This document shows positions 25,332 through 34,100 of a stretch of 64,000 nt of DNA, piece after piece. A program made the position numbers and the translations under genes. The notes below the pieces were generated by a model, which searched no databases, had not been told where the DNA came from, and saw nothing but the letters and a program-made list of their open reading frames with translations. The DNA comes from Archangium lansingense. GTDB taxonomy: Bacteria > Myxococcota > Myxococcia > Myxococcales > Myxococcaceae. The stretch's first letter is position 1, and each line of letters begins with the position of its first letter. Where the stretch lies: NCBI RefSeq assembly GCF_026626635.1, contig NZ_JAPNKA010000001.1, positions 4,712,001 to 4,776,000 of the forward strand. The letters run 5' to 3'.

Positions 25332-26006
25332 ATGAGAATGCTGACTGTGCGGGAACTGGCCCATGTGGCTGCGATGCTGAGCGTGCTGGTCGTGGGAGTC
25401 CGGTGCGCGGGAGAGCCGGAAGGGGAGGAGTCCGAGCACGCCCACCTCACGCTCGAGGGAGGGTTGCTGGTGGCCGAGCGCGGGGCCCTTGAGGTGTGCG
25501 TGGAGGTGGCGCCGACACTCCAGGGGCAGGGCGAGGCGTTGCTGGGTGCCTTGAGGGGCGACCTGGCGGCACTGGAGGATGGGCACCCGGACTGGGAGAA
25601 GGCTCGCTATGGCCAGGCGCCGGTGAAGGTACGGCTGGGGTGTCCAGGGGGCGCCATGCCCTCGGGTCGGCTGGAGGCCAAGGGGGCGAGGGTGGGCTCT
25701 GGGACGAGCGCGCACCCGAGCCCTTTCCGCACCTTCGTCTACGTGCTGGATGATGCGAAGGCGGACGAGGTGCTCGGCGGGCAGCAGGCCGCCCGGGCTC
25801 GGGCCGAGTCCCTGAAGGTGGGGGATCACCTGGTGGTGGATGTGTCCACTGCGCTGGTTGTGCGTGCCTCGGCGCTCGGTACGTCGTCTTTCCAGGAGGA
25901 GTGGTTGCCCACGGGCCTGGGGCTGCGGCCTCTGAGCGCCGCCTCGGAGCCAGGGACTGCCGACTTCATGCCCAAGTCCTACGACGCGAGCGGCGTAGCC
26001 AAGTAG
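25332..26006 (+). CDS. Exported protein paired with the metalloprotease
   Basis: A 224-aa protein with a signal peptide (MLSVLVVGVRC, possibly a weak lipobox with Cys near residue 25). The mature part is Gly/Ala-rich, with a possible alpha/beta region around RTFVYVLDDAKADEVL and HLVVDVSTALVVRASAL. No family is recognised. Its only visible link is genetic: it is 14 bases downstream of the secreted metalloprotease. In such pairs the partner is often an inhibitor, a chaperone or a substrate; nothing in the sequence selects among these. Confidence 0.6.
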   Translation: MRMLTVRELAHVAAMLSVLVVGVRCAGEPEGEESEHAHLTLEGGLLVAERGALEVCVEVAPTLQGQGEALLGALRGDLAALEDGHPDWEKARYGQAPVKVRLGCPGGAMPSGRLEAKGARVGSGTSAHPSPFRTFVYVLDDAKADEVLGGQQAARARAESLKVGDHLVVDVSTALVVRASALGTSSFQEEWLPTGLGLRPLSAASEPGTADFMPKSYDASGVAK

Positions 26007-26065
26007 GCCGAGGCTAGTGGAGTGGCCACGAAGTTCTTGGACCTGGCCCGAGAGCCTGTGGATGT

Positions 26066-26100
26066 CCCCTCTCCCTCTGGGAGAGGGCTAGGGTGAGGGT
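26066..26100 (+). repeat. REP-like element, copy 1 of an inverted pair
   Basis: CCCTCTCCCTCTGGGAGAGGG forms a stem, followed by CTAGGGTGAGGGT. This is the CCCTCTCCC/GGGAGAGGG type of intergenic repeat seen in many Proteobacteria. A reverse-complement copy lies 100 bases downstream, making a BIME-like pair. Confidence 0.75.
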
Positions 26101-26200
26101 CTTCCCTTGGGCTGCGTCATCGCGAGGGAACTCGAGGCAGAGAGCGGCAATGGGGCACGGATGCTCCGCGATGCGAGCCGGGGCGCGGAGAACGGGTAGA

Positions 26201-26236
26201 GACCCTCACCCCCCGCCCTCTCCCAGGGGGAGAGGG
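26201..26236 (-). repeat. REP-like element, copy 2 of an inverted pair
   Basis: Reads on the minus strand as ACCCTCTCCCCCTGGGAGA followed by GGGCGGGGGGTGAGGGTC, closely matching copy 1 at 26066. The pair brackets about 100 bases of unique sequence in the gap between convergent genes and may end transcription from both sides. Confidence 0.75.
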
Positions 26237-26252
26237 TGCATGCGCAACACTA

Positions 26253-27548
26253 CTAGCCGGCGAAGGGGGAGAAGTTCACCACCACCTGCCGGTCGGGCAC
26301 GAAGGTGCGGCGCGCGAAGTCCTGCACGGCCTTGCGGGGCAGCGGCGCGGGCGGGGCCAGCAGCTCCACCGGCGTCAGGACTTCCGAGCGCGGCTGGGCG
26401 ACCTGGCGCGCCAGCTCCGTTCCGCGCCAGGCGTCGTCATCCACCTGCTGCTGGCGCAACCGCTGGAGGTGTTGCTCCAGCAGCTTCTCCTCCGCGGCCG
26501 TCATGGGCTTGCGCGCCAGCAGCTCGAAGGACTCCTGCAGCAGGTCTGGCAGGTTGCTCGCGTCCAGCGACGCGCTGAAGGCCAGCACCATCAGAAAGGT
26601 GTTGCCGCGCAGCGACATACACTGCACCTCGAGGCCCGTGGTGATGGGCTCCTTGACGTGCAGCTCGCGCCGCAGCCGCATCTCCAGCAATGCGGCGACG
26701 CGGAGGCATGGCCCTCGGTCCTTCGGATCCACGGCATAGCCGTAGGCGATGAGGCTCATCGGGGCGCGCGTGTTCTGCTCGATGGGCAGCAGCGGCGGCA
26801 CCACCTCGGCGGGCTTGTACTCGCCGGGTAAGGAGGGCGGCAGCCTCACCGCGCGCTCCAGCAACCCGAGCACTTCCTCGCGCCCCACGCCTCCGGTGAA
26901 GACGAGGCTGGTGTTGGCCGGCACGTAGTGCTGTGTGTAGAAGCTCACCACGTCCTTGCGAGAGATGGAGTTGAGCGTCTTCAGGTTGCCGAGGATGGAG
27001 CGCGTGCTCGGCCCATCGAAGAGCGAGTCCTCCAGGTGCTCGCGGAAGCCCGGGTTCTTGCTGAAGTAGGTGCTCTCGGTGCGGATGATCTCCACCTCGC
27101 GCTGCATCATCCGCGAGTCGAGCGTGGGGCTGGTGACGATGCGCAGCAGCTGCTCCGCCAGGGGCAGGAAGGCGGCCGACGGGGCCCGCAGGACGTAGGT
27201 GGTGGACTGGGTGGTGGTGAAGCCGTTGAAGTCGCCGCCCGCGGCCTTCACCGCCCGGCGAAAGTCCGCGCCTCGCACGTCATAGCTACCGGAGAAGATG
27301 AGGTGCTCGAGCAGGTGTGCCATGCCCTCCTTGCCGAGCGGGTCCTTCGCCGCGCCAGTGCGCACGACGTAGTGCAGCGAGGCCGAGGGGGCCCCGGGAC
27401 GCAGGGCAAGCACCAGCTCGCTGCCATCGAGCATCCCCTCGACGGTGGGGGAGAGGAGCTCCGCCGCGCCCTCGGCCAGGGCGACGCTGGAGACGAGCAC
27501 CAGGGCCAGGAATGCCTTGCGCGCGGAATGCAGGAGAAGGGCACTCAT
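26253..27548 (-). CDS. M16B zinc metallopeptidase, catalytic partner
   Basis: A 431-aa exported peptidase with a signal peptide (FLALVLVSSVALA). It has the inverted zinc motif HLLEH (HxxEH) near residue 80 and the third ligand Glu in REVEIIRTE about 75 residues later, as in the pitrilysin/M16 family. The C-terminal half is the structural M16 repeat. It overlaps the upstream M16 gene by four bases (ATGA), so the two are translationally coupled and likely form a heterodimer of one active and one inactive subunit in the periplasm. Confidence 0.88.
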   Translation of the reverse strand: MSALLLHSARKAFLALVLVSSVALAEGAAELLSPTVEGMLDGSELVLALRPGAPSASLHYVVRTGAAKDPLGKEGMAHLLEHLIFSGSYDVRGADFRRAVKAAGGDFNGFTTTQSTTYVLRAPSAAFLPLAEQLLRIVTSPTLDSRMMQREVEIIRTESTYFSKNPGFREHLEDSLFDGPSTRSILGNLKTLNSISRKDVVSFYTQHYVPANTSLVFTGGVGREEVLGLLERAVRLPPSLPGEYKPAEVVPPLLPIEQNTRAPMSLIAYGYAVDPKDRGPCLRVAALLEMRLRRELHVKEPITTGLEVQCMSLRGNTFLMVLAFSASLDASNLPDLLQESFELLARKPMTAAEEKLLEQHLQRLRQQQVDDDAWRGTELARQVAQPRSEVLTPVELLAPPAPLPRKAVQDFARRTFVPDRQVVVNFSPFAG

Positions 27549-28873
27549 TCTTCGGTATCCTCCTCGTCGCCCTCGTACACACGCCTGCCATTGATGATCT
27601 TCTTGAGCCTGGGGGGCGGGGGAGGAACGACGAAATGAATGCGGATGACGGACTCGTCGCGGAACCAGCTCGACGCCACTTCGCTCAGGGCCTCGGGGGT
27701 GAGCGACTCGAGCGCGGCCGACATCTCCGTCCCGTACCAGGCAGGGCGGTGTCGCGTGAGTCGGAGCTCCTCGGCCACCAGGCGAGGGTCCGTGTCCGCC
27801 AGCCGCAGCCGGTGGAGCGTGGCCTGCTGATTGCGCTCGAAAGAGCCGGGCTCGAGCTTGCCCTCACTCACGGCCCGCACCTCCTCGCGCAGGTAGCGGC
27901 CCAGGTCGAGCTTCGAGCTCTCCGAGGCGGGGAGGATCAGCGCGAACACGTCGAGCGCGGGTGTCAACACGGGCTCGGAGGCGAAGCCATAACCCACGCC
28001 TGCGCTGCGGAAGCGGTTGTAGAGCCGCTCCTCCAGCAGCGAGGCCATGACGCGTGCCGCCGCCGCGTGGCGTGCCGTCTCGATGTTCAGCGGCCAGGCG
28101 AACACCTGCACCTCGCGCGCGGCGGGCACGTCGCGTGTGAAGGGCAGCTTGAGTCTGGGCTTCTCCACCTTCCGGGGGATTCCACCTTGGAAGCCCTCCA
28201 CCTGCTTGCGCAGCGCCTGCGCGTCGAAGCGCCCGGTGACGATGATGGTGGCGTTGCGCGGCGCCAGCCAGTTGGAGAGGTATTGGTGCACCCGCTGCGG
28301 CTCCAGATCGCCGATCTTCTCCACCGAGCCCAGGTTGGGATCCCGGTAGCGTGCGTCCTCGAGCAGTGCGCTCGTCAACAGCGACTCCACCCAGTTGTTG
28401 TTCTCGAGGGGCTGCAGATCTCTCAGGGTCCGCTCCACCGTGGCCTTGAATCGCCGCGGGTCGAGCTTGGGCGAGAGCAGGGAGGTGAGCAGCGTGCGGG
28501 CGAGCGCATCGAACTCGTCCGGGGCGGCCGTGAGGGTGAAGCGGCTCTCATGCAGCCCGGTGCTCATCTCCAGCGTGGCGGCGGACTTGTAGAGAGCGAG
28601 GGACAGCTTCTCGTAGGTGATGCGCGCGTTGGCGTGCAGCAGGGCGTGCTGGGATACCCGGGTCAGCCCGTTCTCGAAGTTGTCGTCCAGGGCTCCCACG
28701 TCGAAGACGACGGTGAGCGTGGAGCGGCTCGACTCGCGGGGGGCGAGCAGCAGCAGCGGGTGCTGTGGGGAGGGGCGGAACGTCTCCACCTCGAAAGGCG
28801 TAGAGCGCGCCTCGGGCGCCAGCAGGAGCAGCCATGCGGCGCAGAAGAAGAACGCGGAGCGTATGAGGCGCAT
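27545..28873 (-). CDS. M16-fold protein lacking the zinc motif, non-catalytic partner
   Basis: A 442-aa exported protein of the M16 fold: signal peptide (FFFCAAWLLLLAPEA), then two M16 repeats with DVGALDDNFENGLTRVSQHALLH at the position of the zinc site. The HxxEH motif has become HALLH, so zinc binding is lost. Later blocks (TERTLRDL-like helix, LAPRNATIIVTGRFD) follow the family pattern. It is the first gene of the pair and likely forms the regulatory half of a heterodimer, as in mitochondrial processing peptidase and bacterial M16B pairs. The ATG at 28873 lacks a strong ribosome site. Confidence 0.85.
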   Translation of the reverse strand: MRLIRSAFFFCAAWLLLLAPEARSTPFEVETFRPSPQHPLLLLAPRESSRSTLTVVFDVGALDDNFENGLTRVSQHALLHANARITYEKLSLALYKSAATLEMSTGLHESRFTLTAAPDEFDALARTLLTSLLSPKLDPRRFKATVERTLRDLQPLENNNWVESLLTSALLEDARYRDPNLGSVEKIGDLEPQRVHQYLSNWLAPRNATIIVTGRFDAQALRKQVEGFQGGIPRKVEKPRLKLPFTRDVPAAREVQVFAWPLNIETARHAAAARVMASLLEERLYNRFRSAGVGYGFASEPVLTPALDVFALILPASESSKLDLGRYLREEVRAVSEGKLEPGSFERNQQATLHRLRLADTDPRLVAEELRLTRHRPAWYGTEMSAALESLTPEALSEVASSWFRDESVIRIHFVVPPPPPRLKKIINGRRVYEGDEEDTEE

Positions 28874-28953
28874 GAAACCGGGGTGACTGGAAATGGATAC
28901 ACGGGAGCGGCAGGCTCACGGGGCGCGCGGACTCCGCCCGGGCGCACAATGCC

Positions 28954-30936
28954 ATGAGCGCCGCGTCTCCGTCTTCCTGTTCTCTCTGTCATCGTCCTCT
29001 CACCGAGAGTGATGCGGTCTGTACGCATTGCGTCCCCGAGGCCGCCGCGGATCCGTTCGCGTTCCTGGAGGACGCCGCGCCGGATCCATTCGCCCTCCCG
29101 GAGGCCCCTGCGCCGGATCCGTTTGCCTTCGTGGAGAATGCCGCCCCGGAGCCGATGGCCCCCGTGGCAGGGGACCCTGGCCTGGAGCTGGACTGGGACG
29201 CATCTCCCGCCCTCGCGGCCCGGCGGAAGGAGACGATGTCCTCGCCCATGGGGGATGCGGTTGTGCCGCTCTCCGAGGGCGAGGTGGCACTGGACTGGAC
29301 GGAGCCGCCCCCCGTCGCGGCTTCGGCGGCCGCGGTGACTCCGGAGGCTCCTCCGGCGAAGAAGGCCACGACGCTCTCCGGCGTGCCCGCTGCGGCGGCT
29401 CGGGCGCTTCCACCCGCTGACGTGGTCGCGGTGGAGGAGTGCTCACCGGACGCACGAGCCCGGGGGATGCTCGCGCTTGGATTGCTGGCCCTGGCGGGCT
29501 CGGGCGGAGTGTTGCTCGTCCAGGCGGCCCTGCCCGAGCGGTTCCCCTCGCTGCTGCAGATGGCGGTGCGGATGCTGGCGCCCATTGGGGCACCGTCGGA
29601 CTTCTTCCCTGCCACCACGTGGGGACTGGCGCTTTTACCCTGGTTGCTGCTCGCGCTGGGACTGGGCGTGGGGTACCGGCTGGCCCGGCGCGCCGGTGCG
29701 CTGAGCGACCTGGAGGGGCTGGAGCTGGTGGCGTTCGTGCTCGTGCCGGGGCTCCACCTGGTGGGCGGGCCGTATGTGCTGAAGATGCTGGGGGCGGCCG
29801 CCGAGTCCCGGAAGGCGGGGCTCCGGTTGTGGTTGGGTACGCGGGCCCTGGTGGCAGTGCTGCTCCACGCCGGAGCGGTGGCGCTCGAGCTCTCCGCGGT
29901 CCGAGAGCCCGGAGAGTCCCAGCTCATGGTGGCGCTGGCGGCTCGGATTGTCTCGGTGGCGGCCTTCGCGGCGGTGTTGTCCGGGGTAGGGAGGGCCCTC
30001 GGCGTGCTGGTGCGCTTCGTCGCGAAGCCGGTGGGAAAGAAGGGAATGGCCGCGCACGTGGGAGGCTCCAGCCGTCCGGCTCTCGGCTGGGCGGCGATGC
30101 TCGCGGCCACCGGTGTAGCCATCGCGGGCGTGTGGTTCTTCCGGAGCGAAGGGCGGGCCTGCGAGTCGGGGACCGTCTTGCGCCACCTTGGAGACGCCGG
30201 AGGGCAGCGGGTGTTTGCATGTGTGCTGCCAGACGGGAGCAGGCAGGGGCCGGAGTGGGTGCGAGGCCTGGACGGGCGGCTGCTCGCGCATGGCGAGTAC
30301 GTCGCGGGGCAGCGGCACGGGACCTTCCGCTCGTGGAGCGAGAAGGGCGTGCTGTTGGAGGAGCGGTCTTATGCGGAGGGCAAGCCGCATGGAACGTGGA
30401 CGCTGTATCAGGCCGGTGGGCAGCGCTTGCTGGACGAGGCGTATGCGGACGGTGTGCTCGAGGGCCCGAGCACGCTCTATCACTCCGTGGGCAACAAGCG
30501 GCTCCTCAAGCACTACCAGAAGGGGTTGGCGCACGGCCGTCACTCGACCTGGTTCGACTCGGGGCTGGTGGAGGAGGAGGGCGCGTTCGAGCAGGGTCGG
30601 CCCTCGGGGTGGTGGGTGAAGCGGAACAAGGAGGGGAAGGTGGTCAAGCAGTGGAGTGCCGGGCTCTCGACGAGTGGTGACACGGCGGGTGTGGCGGCCG
30701 TCCTGACGGCGGCGGCGTCGCTGCCGGCACCGGGCGCGACGGAGGGGCCCACGCTGCGATCCGGCCATACGCTGGAGTGGTGGAAGGAGCGGCTCGAGCT
30801 GCTCCGGTACAAGGCCGAGAAAGATCCGGCGTCCGTTGCTCTCTACGAGCTCACGCTGCGGCGCGCTCGGGCCAACGGCTTCGAGGTCATCGAGCAGCCC
30901 CAGGGCGTGGCGATCGCGCTGGAGCCCACGCCGTAA
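28954..30936 (+). CDS. Zinc-ribbon / multi-TM / YwqK-repeat membrane protein
   Basis: A 660-aa protein with an unusual order of parts. Residues 9-26 form a CxxC...CxxC zinc ribbon (CSLCHRPL, CTHC). Next comes a Pro/Asp-rich stretch with four PDPFAF-like repeats (about 32-70), then a linker. About six hydrophobic segments span residues 170-395. The C-terminal part (about 415-560) has MORN/YwqK-type repeats (GEYVAGQRHGTFRSWSEKG, SYAEGKPHGTWTLYQAGG and so on). The ribbon would face the cytosol. YwqK repeats are annotated as antitoxin-like in some databases, without clear support here. It is divergent from the M16 pair; function unknown. Confidence 0.75.
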   Translation: MSAASPSSCSLCHRPLTESDAVCTHCVPEAAADPFAFLEDAAPDPFALPEAPAPDPFAFVENAAPEPMAPVAGDPGLELDWDASPALAARRKETMSSPMGDAVVPLSEGEVALDWTEPPPVAASAAAVTPEAPPAKKATTLSGVPAAAARALPPADVVAVEECSPDARARGMLALGLLALAGSGGVLLVQAALPERFPSLLQMAVRMLAPIGAPSDFFPATTWGLALLPWLLLALGLGVGYRLARRAGALSDLEGLELVAFVLVPGLHLVGGPYVLKMLGAAAESRKAGLRLWLGTRALVAVLLHAGAVALELSAVREPGESQLMVALAARIVSVAAFAAVLSGVGRALGVLVRFVAKPVGKKGMAAHVGGSSRPALGWAAMLAATGVAIAGVWFFRSEGRACESGTVLRHLGDAGGQRVFACVLPDGSRQGPEWVRGLDGRLLAHGEYVAGQRHGTFRSWSEKGVLLEERSYAEGKPHGTWTLYQAGGQRLLDEAYADGVLEGPSTLYHSVGNKRLLKHYQKGLAHGRHSTWFDSGLVEEEGAFEQGRPSGWWVKRNKEGKVVKQWSAGLSTSGDTAGVAAVLTAAASLPAPGATEGPTLRSGHTLEWWKERLELLRYKAEKDPASVALYELTLRRARANGFEVIEQPQGVAIALEPTP

Positions 30937-31132
30937 GGGCATCCGAGTCGTACGGGTTCTTCACTATGTATGGGAATAGGGGTGTGTCCCCGCGCGAGGC
31001 TTACGGGGCTCGTGCCGGGGTGTTGTCTATTTCGACCCCCAACGGATGAGCTTCGTGGGAGCGGGATGACATACGAAAGTGTCACCCGCACGCCCCCCCT
31101 CGCGTGCATCCCCTTCTGGTTGGAGGCCCACG

Positions 31133-34100
31133 ATGTGCCGGATCCTGAGCTCCCTGGTGCTGACACTTCCCCTGCTCTTACTGGGTTGTGACGGAGGGGG
31201 TGATCCCCCGGTGATCGTGAACCCCCCCGGAGTGACGGTGAGCCTCGAACCGGCAACGGTGGCGCTGACCACGGGAGGCACGCAACGCTTCACGGCCACG
31301 GTGACGGGCGCGAGCAACGCATCGGTGAGCTGGACCGCGACGGGCGGAGAGATCACCCCCGATGGCGTGTACACGGCGCCGGGGACGGCGGGGACGTATT
31401 CGGTTCGGGCCACGAGTGTGGCGAATACAAACAAGTACGCGGAGTCCTCGGTGACGGTGACCGAGTCGCCGGTGCTTCCGCCGCCGATGATCACTCTCTT
31501 CTCCGCGGTGCCATCGACGATCAACCCAGGAGAGGGCACGACGCTGAGCTGGGAAGCGACGGGCGCTACGAGCCTGAGCATCGAGCCGGGCGTGGGCGCG
31601 GTGACGGGAACGAGTGTGAGCGTGAGCCCGTCCGCGACGACGACCTATACACTGACGGCCACGAATGAGGCGGGGAGTGTCACGGCGACCGCGATGGTGA
31701 CGGTGCGGCAGCCTCCGGCGATCACGTATTTCGCGGCGACGCCCTCGACGATCAACGCGGGCCAGAGCACGACGCTGAACTGGGAGGTGGCGGGGGGCGC
31801 GAGTCTGAGCATCGATCAGGGCGTGGGTGCAGTGTCAGGAGGCGCGGGGATGCCGGTGAGCCCGTCCGCGACGACGACGTATACGCTGACGGCCACGAAT
31901 GAGGCGGGGAGTGTCACGGCGACCGCGACGGTGACGGTGAATCAGCCGCCAGCAATCTCCTCGTTTACGGCGACGCCTGCGACGATCAACGCGGGCCAGA
32001 GCACGACGCTGAGCTGGGAAGCGACGGGTGCTACGAGCCTGAGCATCGAGCCGGGAGTGGGGACGGTGACGGGGACGAGCGTGTCTGTGAGCCCGGCCGT
32101 AACGACGACCTACACGCTGACGGCGACGAATGAGGTGGGAAGCGTTACGGCGACGGTGACGGTGACAGTGAATCAGCCGCCGACCATCTCCTCGTTCACG
32201 GCATCGTCTTCGACAATCAACGCGGGTCAGAGCACGACGCTGAGCTGGGCGACTACGGGGGCTACGAGCCTGAGTATTTCGCCGGGCGTGGGGACAGTGA
32301 CGGGGACGAACGCGACGGTGAGCCCGGCTGTAACGACGATCTACACACTGACAGCCATGAATGAGGTGGGAAGCGTCACAGCGACGGTGACGGTGACGGT
32401 GAATCAGCCGCCGACTATCTCTTCGTTCACGGCGTCGTCTTCGACAATCAACGCGGGCCAGAGCACGATGCTGAGCTGGGACGCGACGGGGGCTACGAGC
32501 CTGCGCATTTCGCCAGGCGTGGGGACGGTGACGGGGACGAGTGTGTCTGTGAGCCCGGCCGCAACGACGACCTACACGCTGACGGCGACGAACGAGGTGG
32601 GAAGCGTCACAGCGATGGTGACGGTGACGGTGAATCAGCCGCCCACCATCTCCTCGTTCACGGCGGCGTCTTCGACAATCAATGCAGGTCAGAGCACGAC
32701 ACTGAGCTGGGCGGCCACGAGGGCTACGAGCCTGAGTATTTCGCCGGGAGTGGGGGCGGTGACGGGGACGAGTGTGTCTGTGCGCCCGGCTGCAACGACG
32801 ACCTACACACTGACGGCCACGAATGAGGTGGGCAGCTTCACGGCGACGGTGACAGTGACGGTGAATCAGCCGCCCACCATCTCCTCGTTTACGGCGACGC
32901 CCGCAACAATCAACGCAGGCCAGAGCACAACGCTGCGCTGGGCGACTACGGGGGCCACGAGCCTGAGTATTTCGCCGGGAGTGGGGGCGGTGACGGGGAC
33001 GAGTGTGTCTGTGAGCCCGGCTGTAACGACAACCTACACGCTGACGGCGACGAACGCGGCGGGGAGCGTCACGGCGACGGTGACAGTGACGGTGAATCAG
33101 CCGCCCACCATCTCCTCGTTCACGGCGACGCCTTCGATGATCAACGCGGGCCAGAGCACGACGCTGAGCTGGGCGACCACGGGAGCCACGAGCCTGAGCA
33201 TCTCGCCGGGCGTGGGGACAGTGACGGGCACGAGCGTGACGGTAAGTCCAGCCACGACGACGACCTACACGCTGACGGCCACGAATGCGGTGGGAAGCGT
33301 CACCGCGACCACCACGGTGACAGTGAATCAGCCGCCGACCATCTCCTCGTTCACGGCGACGCCTTCGACAATCAATGCAGGCCAGAACGCGACACTGAGC
33401 TGGGCGACCACGGGAGCCACGAGCCTGAGCATCTCGCCGGGCGTGGGCACGGTGACGGGGGTGAACGTGTCGGTGAGCCCGACCACGACGACGACCTACA
33501 CGTTGACGGCCACGAATGCGGTGGGAAGCGTCACCGCGACCACCACGGTGACAGTGTCATCCCCGGAGGCTTGGACATCTCTCAGTTGGGCCAACGAGCT
33601 GCCAGGTAACTACAACTCGGATGTCTATCGTTGGCTGGATTCAGGCAAGCAGCAGCGGACGGCGGCTCTTACGCGCAACACCGCCCGTGATCCAGGCGGG
33701 AGCTACGGCGGCATGCTTCGCCAGTTCCGCTTCTACACTGGCATGTCGGAGCGCGTCGCCACGGGCACCGGCGCCAGCAGCGGCACCGGCTACCTCTGGA
33801 ACGGCTGGGGCTATGTGGTGAGTCACTTCAGCGGCAATGGGGTGAGCCACTCCGGGAATCTCGCGGGCACCTACCGCCGGGTCTTCGTTGGCCGGCACCA
33901 TGCCATCCACGAGTTCTCCTGGAACATGCCCATTGGCGGCACCCCCGTCAAAGTCACGGTGCACTGGTTCTTCTCCACGGGACGTGATCATCCCGTCTAC
34001 GCCGTCACCTTCGACACCAGCGTCGCGGGTTCCAGCGGACTCTCCACAGAGGCCGACTCCCGCACACCGTATGGCGACATCGCCTGGGATGGTGATGGCA

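Noticed and set aside
31480..33559. Possible CRISPR-like array
   Set aside because: Units are contiguous 231-bp coding repeats in one frame with no spacers; the array encodes Ig-like domains.
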